Shown here in pieces: positions 1-13,589 of a stretch of 64,000 nt of DNA; position 1 is the stretch's first letter, and the number at the start of each line of letters is the position of its first letter. Source of the DNA: Patagioenas fasciata (lineage: Eukaryota > Chordata > Aves > Columbiformes > Columbidae); the NCBI RefSeq assembly GCF_037038585.1, contig NC_092520.1:56696501-56760500 (forward strand), written 5' to 3'. The translations under genes and the position numbers were made by a program. The notes below the pieces were generated by a model. It searched no databases. It was not told the DNA's origin and saw only the letters and a list, made by a program, of their open reading frames with translations.

Positions 1-3000
1 ACAAGAGCTCTCAGTGACTCTCATTACAAGAGGTACCAGACAGAAATTTTAAAACAGAGAAAAGTAGGTAACAACACAATAGTGGAGCTCACTGCCACAA
101 GATATAGTGGTGGCCAAAAATATAAATATTTTAATTTAAAAAATCGACAATTAATGGAAAAATTGTTCCTACAACAGCAAAATGTTAGAAAAAACTTGTT
201 CCTAGCTTCTCAATATCAATCTATCATCTTTACTAAGACAAATAGTGTTAACTTTTGATAAATTATACTACTAGAAGAGAAAAAAAAATAACAGGACTTT
301 GAAGAGCCCACTAAAGAGTAATGAAAACCAAACCGAGACAGTCAGGCTTTATCCTTTGTGTACAGTGTCTGAGCAGCAAAATAATCAAATCATTTGCCCG
401 TATAGCCAGATGGGTCCCATCTCTTTTCATGTGGTTTTATACTGACACCAGGAATAGCATTTCTCTGGATGACAAAAAATAAGCTGTCATAATCTGCTCT
501 TTTGACTTAGACAAGGACAGGATTAGACCCTGATATTACTGAATTGATGTCATAATTACAGCTGATTTGGCACATTAGCATTTAGAAACTTTTTTTGGGA
601 AGATGAAATAACAATGTATTTGCATGATAAAGGTTTATTTACCTACAGTAAAGGAGCAAAAGTGTTCAGCCATTTCTGAATTGGAGAATGGGTAGAAATG
701 CTGTGTGTCTGGCACTGAGTATTTTTTGTTTGGCTTCTAATTTGCCCTTGGTTAAATCAGGCTGAAGGGATTTTATTCTGTGACAGAAGGTTGTTAGGAA
801 ACAGTGCACTAGAACCTGTAAGTTATGAGGCTGGGTATATGGTCTGCTAGTGAGTTATGCAAAAGTGGAAATGGCACTTGGCTCCTATTTCACCCTTGTC
901 ATTAGTTCTTGTTGCAGAGTGGGATTTCCTCAGCCAGGAAGGATGATTAATCATAACTAAAGCGAACTGTATTGAAGAGTGCGAAGTTATAACAGAGGTT
1001 GAACCGAGACTGTTTGATTCATTTGTACTCCAAGATGTCTCCTCCTCCTCCACCAAAATAGGTCAAGATGGAAAGAAAAAATGCTAATCCTTTCCAGTAA
1101 ATAAGGCTAAGAGAGCCTTGGGCATACCGCAGATTACCTGTTCTGAGTTGTCCCCACACTGGTGCCCAGGCCTCGGGTGCACTGAGACGCTCTGCAGCCC
1201 GTCACCCTCCAGAGCTGAGCTGAAGGACTGCTCTGCACCTCTGGCAGCAGCCTGTTGGGCAAGAGCCAGATGGGAAAGAGCTGTGTGAAGCTGTGCTGGG
1301 GCCCTCAGCCCTGCCTTGTCACTGCAGACTGGTGATCTGAACTCTCAGGAGACCCAGGTGACCACCTGCTCTGATCCTCTTGCTTGGGTGCCATGGGTCT
1401 GCACTTGAGTGAGTAGGAGTCCTGCCCTGCTGTCACCCTTGGCTCCCTGTTCATCCTACTGCTCCCTGGCAGGGGGTACTAGAGCCTGGTGAGAGAAATA
1501 AGCACGGCTGGACCCCATGGGCCCCAGGAGTCACCATCTGCTGGAACAGCATACAGAGGTTAACCAGCAACAGCTCTGAGTAGCCTTGACCTCCTGGGAG
1601 AGTGGCGAGGTAAAGCAGTCCCTATATCAGGCTCCTCCACACTCCCCTCTGTATAGCTGCACAAGGTAAAAGAGGCTTATTCCCCAGGCTCCCCTCCATA
1701 TCTTTCTTCTTGCACTTCCTAAGTGACTCACCAGCTGCTCCACTCTCTCACTACGCTCTCCATCAGGAATTTTACAATCAAGTTTTAAAGTGGTCTACCT
1801 AACTCTTTATGACATGAGACTGCTTATGAGTTCTTGAACCAAAACTGCCTTTGAGATACAGAAATTTACACCCCTCAGTAATTGTTTGGAAACATTTTTT
1901 AGCACTAAATGTATTTTTTTTTTTTTAAATCCTACCCATGTCCAGTTCCTTGGTTCATCTGTGGAAGAATAAGTCCCTACTTGAGCAGACCTCTCAGAAA
2001 GTAGAACAGGAAGGACTGGGCATTGTTCTGAAAGGAGAACCCATAGTCAGGATGACTCAGTGTGCAGAAGTGAACTATAATTATTTCTGTGGGTTTTCAT
2101 ACACTGATTTAGCTATTTTGTGATTATAAAGTTTGCCCAGAAAGCCTCTTTTCTCTAAGGCCTTGTTAAGGATATTTAGAACACCCATATTCTGAGTTTC
2201 TACTGTGCTGAAGGAGAAACACACATTTCCCTGTTAATAACAAAAAAATGTGTTGTCCAGGACTGATGTGTTCCCTGCCTTTAATTGTGTCTACAAGATT
2301 AGTTTTTTGTGTGTTTTCAAAGTATGTGGAAATCGTACCCCTACAAAACATTAGTTTTTTTCTGTGTTTCCACCAAAACTTGAAAAGTTTGTTTTTTCTG
2401 AAGGGGGTCCCTTCTACAAAGGTCATGCTGGAGCCTTTTTTCCTTTCAACACACCATGGGTAGCCCCACAGACATATATTTATGCCAGCAGAGGAAGCTT
2501 ATGTAGCTTCAAAAGCACACAGATTACCTTCTGCAGCTAGAATCAGCTGTGCATTTAAGTTCTGGTTCAATGAGCCATCTTATCAGAAAATGATTTTGTC
2601 TATTATAGAAGCAGAGTTTGAAGTTCAAACAATGGCATTCTACTTTAGGTCTCATAAAAGCTGAAGTTAAAAAAAAAAAAAGGCTGTTAAGTTTTTATGT
2701 TCCCCCGAGAAAAAAAAAACAGTATTTTGCTATACTTGTATAAAACATGCTGTTATATAGATATTTCACTTCTTGCACTGATGTGCTTCATACCTCTAAT
2801 ATAAAATTGGAGGTTTTTCAAATTCTTATTAATAGGAGAAAATTCACTTTCTCGTAGCATTGAGAACCATAATGGATAAGCCGGGATGAGGCAGGAAATG
2901 GAAGAAATGTCGCAAGTGTTGTATGCCCTTTATTAATAATGAGCAGAATATAAGTGCCTGAAAGGATTTTAGTATTCCAGGCAGACAATTAAAATTAGAT

Positions 3001-6000
3001 GGGGACCTGGAGCTCATTAAGAAACATGAGACTGGTTATACTGCACTGTGCCTCTGCCTCCAAAGAGCATCATTTCATTAAATCTTGCTTTATATAAACC
3101 TTTCTCTTACCCTGTTGTCACACAAACCAAACATAAGCGAACAGAAGTAAACATACCTTCTCTATCTTCTTCTCACATTTCACATTTTATAATGGAGACA
3201 TCAGTTCTTATCTCAGATTAATGTCTGTGTGCACAACAGACTAGCAAAATCTCCCAACTAAATGGATCCATTAAGGATGACCCTGTAATCGTGATGAGAT
3301 GCTCTAACTATGTCCCTAGATAGTCCATGTTATCACAGATCTAAACTGTTTGCTTGCAGGCCACAGTTGATAACTGACAAGCAGTGGTCTTACAATTTAC
3401 AATCAAAAATTGTCACATTTTAGCCCTTCATTAATGTCATACCAGAAACTACCTGTAAAATCTTGTGTTGACAGAAGCTTATGGTTGAACACAAAAATAT
3501 ATGTATTCCTCCAAGTTTCAGTCGTGAGTCTAGGGTGTTGGTATCGAAGTAATTGCAATGTGATGGGTTTTTTAGGGGGCAGCTTCATGTTGTGTTTAAT
3601 CCCATTTAACTGCGGTCTGTTGCCAAAATGCTGATCGTGCTCTTCCTTTCTTCCAGCCCTGGCTCCCGTCCTTGCATTAGCAATCACGTCTGCATGTTGG
3701 TTTGGATCAGTTCACTTATCCCACAGGAAAGGGATCCATGTCCTGCTGGATTAGTCTCCTCTGTCTATCACATAGCAGGGACACCGTGTGTGTAGGAGGG
3801 AGGGAGGGTCCGTTCTCTGGAGCCAGTGGTTAGCTCAGCGGAGGTAGAAAGTGAAACTCCATCCAGGATGTCCTGTAGGGAGTGGGATAGTGGCTCCAGC
3901 TCTTTCATACCACAAAATTCATCTTCTCAGTTTGCAGCAGTGATTTCTTCTGCTTGTGGTTTAAGCCCAGAGCTGTATGCTCAGAGCAGTCAATCTTTGA
4001 AGAGCAGGTAGAGAAGCAAACAGTGGAGGGATGACTTTGCTGGCATGACTGGTGCTGAACCTCTTTGCTAGGTAATCAGAGACCCTCAGTACTTAACAAC
4101 ATCACCCTACAGCCTTCCCCACCTCAGAATTTAACACCCAAGAGTGAAAACCAGAAATCACAAATACTCCCCAAACTATGAGTTTGTTACTTTGGGAGGG
4201 TTTATATTACAAAATAAATTACAAATTGTAAGCTGGTTTCCAACATTTGAACCTACCATCCTCCCCACTAAGTGTGTGTGGGACAGTTATAGCCTGTAAT
4301 AACTGTGCCCCCACAAAAATGCAGGTCCTGCGCATGTGCCCTCCCGCTTTCCCCATCATTCCCATCCCACAGGCTTCTAAAAGTAGTTACCCAGCAAGTT
4401 CCTGTAGTGCTCGCGGTGCTCTGACGTGCTCCAGCGATCTCCCACCTCCTCCTGCAGACCTTCTTTCATTCACAAAAGTCTGCTGCAACCTCCCACTTGC
4501 ACCAGACCTTTGGCAAGACCCCAAAGCCTCGTGTTCTTTTGACTTCTACAGTTCCCGACTCAGTTTTCCTCCCATCTTTTTCAAGAGGGCAGGTTTCCTG
4601 GAGATTTTAGAGCATATCTCTTCTTCCAGCCCAGATAGTGGGTATCTGATGCTTTATGTGCAAAGAAGAGCAGATTTTGCTGCTCCACAATGTCAGTGTT
4701 GTTCTTCCTTGTTCAGAAGTAAATTTACAGGGGGCAGTATGGGCTTTAGGCTCATATTAACACTGCAATGGAGTAATGGAGCTGCACAGTCTTCCCATCC
4801 CACTGTCTCCTGATAGCAGAGGGATTTCCCTCAGCACTATAGATGCTTGTAGAAATGGTCAGAGGAAACTGCAGGGGGTCACAAATCTACATTTATTTTC
4901 TGATGAGGCTTAAGTGAGAAATACACGTATTAGTCCCTGAATCTGCTACCAAGAATTATCTGCGCTGACTCTGTACTTTCTGAATACAACAAGAAATACA
5001 GAGATGACCCTGTTAAATGCTTTGTATACAGACTTACTTGGGCTAAATGTAAATTTCTGCTACACTCAATGTGCAGAACTCACCTAGACAATCTGGTCTT
5101 CCTGCATCAGGTTCTAGTTTCTTATCTTAATACTGCAATTGTCTTGTGTTGATCTACACTTGGTTCTGCTCATTCTGCTTCTTGCACCTAGAATATATCT
5201 TGTCCCCAACTGCGCTTTCCTCCCAAACTCCCTCACTGCTAGTCATGGCCTTCCTCTCCCTTCTGAGAAGCTCTCCAGTGCCAATGTGCCACCCACCCAT
5301 ATCAGATATGGAAAAATGGCTGTAGTTGTGTGCATTGAGGGGCTCAGGTAAAGCATGCTGATACCAGTGGAAAGATTCCCAGCTTCACTGGACTTTTGAT
5401 TTCTGTTGTTTCTAGGTAGTACATAGGCTCCTCAGCACATGACACATCTTCCTTATCTTCCTTTCTCACTTGTACAGAGGTTGGTAGTATAGCCACTGAC
5501 TTATTTCCATGAGCAGTTTTCTTAAAGAGCAAACTTGGCTTGCATTGTAATGCAGCTCTATGCTGGCATTTATTTGCATTTATAGAAGTAAAATAAAAAA
5601 ATTCTAAAATGGTCCTTATTAGAGTTCCACGTGTTTTTTATGTCATTCTTCCTGGAGAAACACAAAACCATGTATTCAAAGTCCTGGCTATTACACAAAG
5701 AAAGGAACACTCTCAAAATATATGTAAGTGTGACTTTTATACACATAAAGTGTTTCTATGTAATGATTTGCCTGTTTAACTGTCTTCTGTAGAGATTATT
5801 TTTAAAGCACTTCAGTTCGCCTTTAAAATTAAATTCCAGGCTTCAAAGTCTGGATGCAGAGTCATTATGGATTTTAGCTACTCAAAGACTGCCTCTCCCA
5901 GTGACCACCTCCTTCTTCAGCAGTGACATAATTTCATATTAACTTAAGCTGAGCTGGAAACCACACGTCTTCCCTACAGCAATCTGGAGCTGAAGTTTGC

Positions 6001-7183
6001 TCTACTTTCTGTAGGGCAGACTCTGTGGAGGACAGAGCAGGGAGGAGCAGCTCTGGGGAGGGGGATCAGGGTGCAGCAGTCCTGGCACACAGCTCCTTAG
6101 CCCCAACCCTAAGATCTGGTTACAAGTGCCTAAGGAGTTGCCATCCAGTGGCTCTCCTAACTCCTCCCATCCCAAAGCTTTGGCACCCAGTGTGCAAAAC
6201 CCTCCCACATCAGCCCTTGCAAAACTGTTTTAGCATGTGATGCTAGGGCAATCCAAATCTCTCCTAGCAGTCCTGCCTCCCAAAGCTCTCCCATCCAAGT
6301 CACAACCCATTGCAAATTCCTTCTTCTTTGAAGACCTCTCCAAAGCCAATTACCTCAGGGTCCCTCCAGACCCTGGTCACAATCCTCCCAGGCCTTACAG
6401 CACCTGAAGCCCCACAGGTTATGGAGGTTTCTTGTGGTCCTCCCAAGGACTATAACAGCCCTGTACCCAAAGCTCTTTCCCAAGCATGTCTGAGTTTGAT
6501 TCTAAAGTTCGCAGGATAGCTCAAAACCTGCTTCTGTGTATGCTTGAGAAGATGTCAGTGTGAAAAGAGCAGCGTTTAGGAAGGCCCTAAAACTGAATGT
6601 CATTCAGGAATGAGATGCTGTTCCAGAAAACTCCCTTAATGGACTGTATCTAGCTGGCATGGCTGCATCAGCTGCCATCTCAGAGAGATGGGTTGTCTAT
6701 CAAATGTAGTGAGAGTGGCTTTCTTTTTAAAGACAGGGGCTAGGCTGAGTAGTTGTACAACAAATTAAGTCACCTAGGAGGCAGAATCTGAAATCAGTAC
6801 ATCCTTAATCTGTCAGGACCAAGTATAGATTCAGCTCAAGTTCTTTATCCACTTAGAAATAATATTTTGCTGAAATATCTATACATCCTTGTATTTAACA
6901 TGGTGCTGTTTTCTCTAGGAATCACCCTGCTGTGCTCATAGTAGCAAATCTTGCTTTGCCCGACTCACATTTTGCACAGTTACAAAAAACTCCCCCAAAC
7001 TTGCTTTTGGCTTTGCTTCTTAGAGCAGGGTTTCATGCCTGGGGTTTAAGTCCTGCAGTTAAATTGGATTAAGCCCAACATGAAGCTGTAGCCAGTGATT
7101 TTATAATCTTTTAGAGTGCTGGATGTTGCAGAACTGTCAGCTTTATTCTTGTTCTTTATTATTTTTCAATATCAAAGTCTCTT
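1..7183. other. Intergenic, no gene recognised
   Basis: Downstream flank of SLC15A1. It is mostly AT-rich with scattered stops in all frames. More GC-rich unexplained patches lie at about 1,140-1,560 and 5,990-6,530, the latter with recurring CCTCCCA / CCCAAAGCT motifs. The longest frame (4,247-4,813 plus) has no start context, splice or family support. Confidence 0.6.
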
Positions 7184-7645
7184 CATAGAATCAGAGAATT
7201 GTTTTGGTTGGAAAAGACCCTTAAGATCAAGTCTAACTGTTAACCTAACACTGCTAAATCCACCTCTAAACCATGTCTCTAAGAACCTCATCTATGCATC
7301 TTTTAAACACCTACAGGGATGATCACTCAACCTCTTCCCTGGGCAGCCTGTTCCAATGCCTGACAACCCTTTCCATGAAGAATTTTTTCCTGTTATTCAA
7401 TCTGAATCTTCCCTGGCACAACTTGAGGCCATTTCCTCTTGTCCTGTCACTTGCTACTTAGGAGAAGAGACCAACCCTCTCCATGCTACAACCTCCTTTC
7501 AGGTAGTTGTAGACAGTGATAAGGTCTCCCCTCAGCCTCCTTTTCTCCAGGCTAAACAGCCCCAGTTCCCTCAGCTGCTCCTCATCAGACTTGTGCTCCA
7601 GACCCTTCCCCAGCTTCATTACTCTTCTTTAAATATCACGTAGGG
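7184..7645 (-). mobile_element. CR1 LINE 3' fragment
   Basis: It begins with the CR1 tail (AGAATCAGAGAAT) and runs antisense through typical CR1 sequence ending near a degraded copy of the reverse transcriptase C-terminus. It is very similar to the copy at 12,679-13,198, so both belong to one subfamily. Confidence 0.9.
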
Positions 7646-9379
7646 TTTGGGCAGTTTTAAGAAGCTGTGTTAAAGTTTTAAGGAGAGATGACTTCCAACA
7701 AAGCTGCTAGGGGCCAGCGCTTGCCTAAATCCACACGCATATTTTTGTTTCCCCTACTGTCTTCAGAAGCGATACTGACATATGCACGAGGTATTTTCAT
7801 AGGGTAACCTAGAGCTTGTGATAACTACGAGTGAAAAATCATTCAGGGAAGGATGCAAGAGGGTATACATGTTCCTCCCCCGCCCTCCCCCGCCTTTTCC
7901 AAGCTTTGTACTGTGTTTTCCTGCCACCTGGCGGTGGGAAATGACCCTTCCCGCTCCTGGGTTGCGGGGATGATGTTGAGGACCTTAGGCTGACACTCAG
8001 GGAAGCTTTGCCTAAGCGAGGAGCCTGGAGTTGGAAAAACAAACAAAAAAAAAAAGGCGCTAAATAAAGGTAGGGGAGTGTTGTATATTTTATCTCTATT
8101 GATATTACCTAGAATCTGCAGTCACAGACTAGTGCTTCCTTGCAAAAAGCCTGATCCAGGCAAAGCAAATAAATCCCTCCTGTTCTGCAAGCTACCTCAA
8201 GGCAGGTCAGCAGTGGCTCAGGGCTTCTCTGATTCCTCCTGGTTCTTTCTACCAGGCTCCCTGGGCTGGAAATAGGTAGCACAGAGCAGCACCTTGGGTC
8301 TGCCTCCCACGACCTGGGTTGACAGCAAGTTCTGCTCTGAAGGTGATGTAGTGGATAAATAATGACTCACACTTGCAATGAATGCATGAAATAAAGAGCC
8401 AAAACCAAAAGACAAGCATACAAAAAACAAAATAAAACCCCAAATCTCAGCCTGGGTTTCCATGAACAGGAATGTGATGGTGATTGACTGCAGCCTGGTC
8501 CCAAGCAGTAGGGAGGGGATGGTTTGTGACACTACTTTCTTGCCCTGCTGTGACAGAGAACAGCATTAGTCTCGTACTCCTGCTCCCTGCAGAGTAGCAG
8601 AAGACCAGGATGCCAATGTAGAGGACCTGGAGGTCTTCTCCCCACCACTTCATTTCCATGGTTGGTTTCACAAGTGCTTTACCCCCGTTCCCAGGTTCAA
8701 CACTCAGCCAGGCCGTGGCAGCATGGGCCATCCACAGCTCCAGCTTCAGTAAACTCATGCAGCAGTGTTGCCGCACTGACACCCTCATATACACCCCCCA
8801 CCCCCATGTTTGGGATCAGATTTCAGTAAAAAACCACATTAAATATCATTAATTCAGATAGGTGGTTGCAGAACTGATCTCAAGCACTCTGTTGAAGCAA
8901 AGTACCAGCCTGAAGGATCTGCACCGACTGAATTAACCTTTGCTTGAAACATTTTCTAAGATAAGACCCTTAGGAAATAGGACTCCCATTCAAACAGAAG
9001 ACATTTCCAATTTTTACTGCCAAGGAATCACAGCATGTCTCCAGGAGCACTGATTTTTAATTTTTTTTAAGTTTATGAGGCTTGAATATTTTTCCCAGCT
9101 GTAAAAACTGGATGTTCAATTTGGAGTAAAAAAGCCCTGTACGGGCTATGATAGAAAAAAGCAGTCAGCTCAGTCTCACAGGAGGAGGACAAACACAATT
9201 TCACATAAGCAGACAGCTGAGATTTCATTTTAACCTCATGGGGGTTCTAATCACCACTAACAGCAGAAGTGGCTCAAATGAGAGGTTGCAACCGCAGCTA
9301 GAGAGCGAGCACTGTCAAAGTACCTCACTCTGTCTCACTCCTAGCTCTTGCATAGTTCTCATACATTCTCCTATTTACT
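7646..9379. other. Intergenic, no gene recognised
   Basis: It contains a C-rich patch at about 7,870-7,970 with several CCCGCC motifs. Nothing else is recognisable. Confidence 0.5.
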
Positions 9380-9603
9380 CTGTTTCCCCAAAAATAAAAC
9401 AGGGCCTTATATTAATTTCTACTCCAAGAGATGCCTACTTTTTTACATGTATAGCTGCCTGGACACTATTTAAACTGACTTATTTAATGAACTGTAGCTA
9501 GGGCTTAATTTTGGAGTAGGGCTTATGTTTTAAGCATCCTCAAAAATCCTGAAAAATCATGCTAGGGCTTATTTTCAGGGTAGGGCTTATTTTCGGGAAA
9601 AAA
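9380..9603. mobile_element. Short palindromic DNA-transposon (MITE-like)
   Basis: The left end TGTTTCCCCAAAAATAA and right end TTATTTTCGGGAAAAAA are inverted copies. The interior repeats AGGGCTTATTTT and GGGCCTTATATT motifs. This matches a known amniote family with CCCCGAAAATAAG termini, but I could not assign the family name. There is no coding capacity. Confidence 0.65.
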
Positions 9604-10067
9604 GTTATAGCTATGCACCTTCCACAGCTTCAATTTTTATTCCCCCTTTTCCCCAGAAAAAAAATATAGCAATGGTGTTACCAAGACAGAACCACTTTCA
9701 CCGCAAATAATCTCCTTATGAATGTCTTAGAAGGTCTTACAGTCATTTTGGCATTTAGGAAAAGCCAGCTTTTTCTTTCCAGTACATCTGCTGGCAAAGG
9801 TGAGCCCAACTGATTAGCTTCTGCATGGGTTATGATTCCTTTAGGATGCAGTCAGTAACAGTTGTAATACTGCTTAAGATCATCAAAACAGTGTTCGGTA
9901 TGTCAGTACGAAGGAAATAATAACATGTAGTTTCTATGTGCTGTCCCATTGCCAAAAAGGCTTTGAGTTCTGTATCTTGTTGAAAATGACCCTTCACAAA
10001 AGCACAAAAGACTGGGCTATGTTCAGCCCAGCTGCTAACCAAGGAAGCAGTCACCAGGCTATGCAAG

Positions 10068-10336
10068 AAATCACAGAATCATAGAATGACCTGAGTTGGA
10101 AGGGACCCACAAGGATCATTAAGTCCAACTCCTGTCCCTGCACAGGACAACCCCACAGTTCACACCATGTGTCTGAGGGCTTGTCCAGTCTCTTCTTGAA
10201 CACTGTCAGGCTTGGGGCTGTGACACCTCCCTGGGGAGCCTGTTCCAGTGCTGCACCACCCTCTGGGGGAAGAACCTTTTCCTCATTTCCAACCTAAACC
10301 TCCCCTGGCGCATCTTCCTGCAATTCCCTTAGGTTG
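10068..10336 (-). mobile_element. CR1 LINE 3' fragment
   Basis: Starts TCACAGAATCATAGAATGACC and continues with the antisense CR1 3' region (GTTGGAAGGGACC; CCTGTTCCAGTGC). A different subfamily from the copies at 7.2 and 12.7 kb. Confidence 0.9.
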
Positions 10337-12678
10337 AACGGTGCTTGCTGCAGCACACGCTTCACCTGTGAGGGTGCACTGCCTACACCCCACCTTTCAT
10401 CCAAGCTCACTCAGGCTCAGCTGCGAACCTTCTGGGTTCACCATCTGGGACCTTCTCCCAGCTCTTCGTTGGGCACTCTACACTTATGAAAGACATATCT
10501 CAGCCCCTCCGCTGCAAAAAAGATCACAAGCCGATTCCCATTCCCTACCACTTTTTTTCCCCTAAAGGCCTCTCTTTACTCTCCCGCAGAGTCATTGCAC
10601 CAGGATCCTGCTGTGAGCTTCGAAGTGGTAGGGTAGGTGCCAGCAGCAGGTGTCCACTGATCTTTACAGAAGCCTCTTAAAACATACTTGTGATTTGAAC
10701 CAATTCAGGGAAGCACATAGCTACTCTCTGAACAACACAGGTACTGTCTTGTTCACCTTCCTCTCCTCTCTCTCCCCCATACACAGTCAGAGCAGCTGTT
10801 AAACTCCTTAGGACATGGACTTGTTATCCACCTCTGGACATTGGGTATTTTATGCAGAGATTAGGAATGAGCATGGGAAAGTGATAAAATTTAACAGCAA
10901 TAATGGCGAGTCCATTGAATTACAGGCTCTTGTGTTACCTTTGTACTGTGCCAAACTCCACAAAATCCTGTCCTGCAGTAGTGCCTGTAGGAGGGAGGAA
11001 CAGCAGTGATTGAATTAGGCTGGAAATGGGCAATCCTTGACTGCCCCAAAGCACTTCCCAGTAGTGTAGGATGACTTTAGGGGTTGTTACTTCCCCTTTG
11101 ATAACTTGTCTTTCACTCTTTAAGGCGTGACCCAGATATTTTATTGTTGATATTCTAACCTCTACAAGATGATTGGTGATATTATGCTAAAGCACTGTGT
11201 CAAGGTATGACTGAAAAATACAAAAGTAATTTGTAGAGTGACAGTATGTATACATGGCTTGAAATTACTTCCAGGAATTTAATTTCAGGAATTTAAAAAA
11301 AAACAACAACTTTATGTAAACATTTACTTAAAACTATAGAGAATTTTTTGAAAGGATTGTGCTGCTCGTAGGCCTGTTTTCAAGAACAGCAAATGACAAG
11401 GACTAGATTAATGTAGTTCAGAGAATCTGACTTTGCGTGGGTTTAAGTCAAGTGACATTAGGTTAAGCTAATGAGCAGCAGGAAAAACATGGAGGCTGTA
11501 CAGTGTATTTGTAATATTAGTAAACACATAGATGCAGACATTCCTGTGTCTACCTGGACAGACACGAGTATAGATGTGATTGCTTGAACAGGTTTTCATA
11601 ATTCACCACTCTTGCATTTTTTCAAAGGTTTCTGTTGTTTTTAAGAACTGAAGTTAGAATGATCACCTGTTAATTCAATTAATTTCAGGGTATCTTTTCT
11701 GTAACAGAAGAAAATGTGCAAAAGACCCTCTCAGCAGTCTGGTAGTCTGGACAGCAGCATCCAAAACTAAACACTGTAAGATTTAAAGGTTATTTTTACC
11801 TCTTTAATCCTCAGAATTAAGGGAGTGAAAACACTTTATTCCAGTCCAAAGCACAATTCCCTGCATGTGGCGTCTAGACACAGTCACAGCAATGCTGACA
11901 GGAGCTTCCCAGGTTGTCTATATAAGGTTCCCTGATTTTTTTTTCACATGGATGAGAAGGCACATGGATGTTTTAACTTTAATTACTTCAATCCCTGTTG
12001 AAAATGAGGTAAAATCTTGTCACATATTACTTTCTCCATACTACCTTAGAGGGCTGAAGGGATGGGAGAGTTTGTTTTCTCCATGTCAGAAAGCTTTCCC
12101 ATCTAATTTTACAGCAATACTAGTTTTCTACCCATAAAACACATCCATCCATGTGGTAGAAAAATCAGTGGGTTTGCAAAAGTGCTAACTTCCAACATCT
12201 TATGATATGCAAGATAGGCACCTAACCTGCATTTCAAAGGTGAAAAAAGAAAAAAAAGTTGAAATAGTAAATAAACCTTTTACTTCTTATGGGCAAAATA
12301 CTAAACAGAAGATATAATCCTTTAGGGATACATCTAAGAGACAATTTATTTTACTTAACTTACATGGCAAAGTCTTGCTGGCCTACCACAAGTAAAGCTG
12401 GTGCAAAACCCTCAGCTTCTTCTGGGGCCGTCCCAGGAGACCCTCAGCCCCATGGGCTGGGGGGACACCCAGCATCTCAAATCCATGGGAAAGGCTCTCC
12501 CTGGATGACCTTAGTGACCAATAAGGGCTACAGAACTACCTGGGGTGCAGGTGAAGAGCACCTTGGACTTGCCTTATCAAACTTCATTTCTAACTGTTTC
12601 CATGGGTAAGGAACTCTATTATCTGTGCACATTTGTACATGGAGGTTTAAGTGCCAGTAACAGGAGTGGGAACCAGGG
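10337..12678. other. Intergenic, no gene recognised
   Basis: AT-rich, no exon-like frame with splice sites, no repeat recognised. Confidence 0.5.
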
Positions 12679-13198
12679 CTCACAGAATCATAGAATCATT
12701 TTGATTGGAAGAGACCCTCAAAATCATCAAGTCCAACTGTTAATCTAACACTGGCACTAAACCATGTCCCGAATAAGCTCATCTATGCATCTTTTAAACA
12801 CCTACAGGGATGATCACTCAGCCTTTTCCCTGGGCAGCCTGTTCCAGTGCCTGACAACCCTTTCCATGAAGAATTTTTTCCTGTTATTCAATCTGAATCT
12901 TCCCTGGCACAACTTGAAGCCATTTCCTCTTGTCCTGTCACTTACTACTTGGGAGAAGAGACCAACTCCCTCCATGCTACAACCACCTCTCAGGTAGCTG
13001 TAGAGGGTGATGTCTCCCCTCAGCCTCCTTTTCTCCAGGCTAAACAGCCCCAGTTCCCTCAGCTGCTCCTCATTAGACTTGTGCTCCAGAGCCCTCACCA
13101 ATTTTACCACCCTTCTCTGAACTCTCTCCAGCAACTCAAAACTGAACACAGGGTTCAAGGTGCAGCCTCACCAGTGCCAAGTACAGGGGAAGAAGCTC
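12679..13198 (-). mobile_element. CR1 LINE 3' fragment
   Basis: Starts with a CACAGAATCATAGAATC tail. An antisense frame over 12,814-13,158 retains the CR1 C-terminus style ([19 protein letters not shown]-like). 5'-truncated. Confidence 0.92.
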
Positions 13199-13589
13199 AC
13201 GTGTCTGCAGTGCCAGCAACATGCACATTGTTTGAATGTGTGTCTGTGTGGTCCCTCACAAAAAAACCAAGCTGGACTTGCTGCAAAATAGAATAAGAGT
13301 ATTGGGAGCCAGGTATCAAAGCAGCTGTAAGTCTGGCCAGGCTACTGGAGGGGCCAGGGAGCCCAATCCAGCTGCTAGAGAAAGTGTGGGATGTGGATCT
13401 AAACACAGGAATTCCCAAAATACACAGAGCACTGGCACTCCATAATTCAGTCTTCCCTACTATAAATTTCATGGTTATTACAGGTGTATTAAGATAGAGA
13501 AGACTGACACTGTTCCAGCAGAGAAACAGCAGAGAGGTAGTATCAAGTTTTGTTAACATGCAACTAAGTCATTCTCATACACCACTTGC

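Noticed and set aside
4247-4813. 188-codon plus-strand frame
   Set aside because: Starts at a non-ATG codon, Ser/Pro/Cys composition typical of random frames, no domain, no splice or promoter context.
12847-13296. 149-codon plus-strand frame
   Set aside because: Lies antisense over a CR1 LINE copy; a shadow of the repeat.
1-13500. First exons of STK24 (human neighbour)
   Set aside because: No kinase-domain or STK24 N-terminal peptide could be found in any frame.
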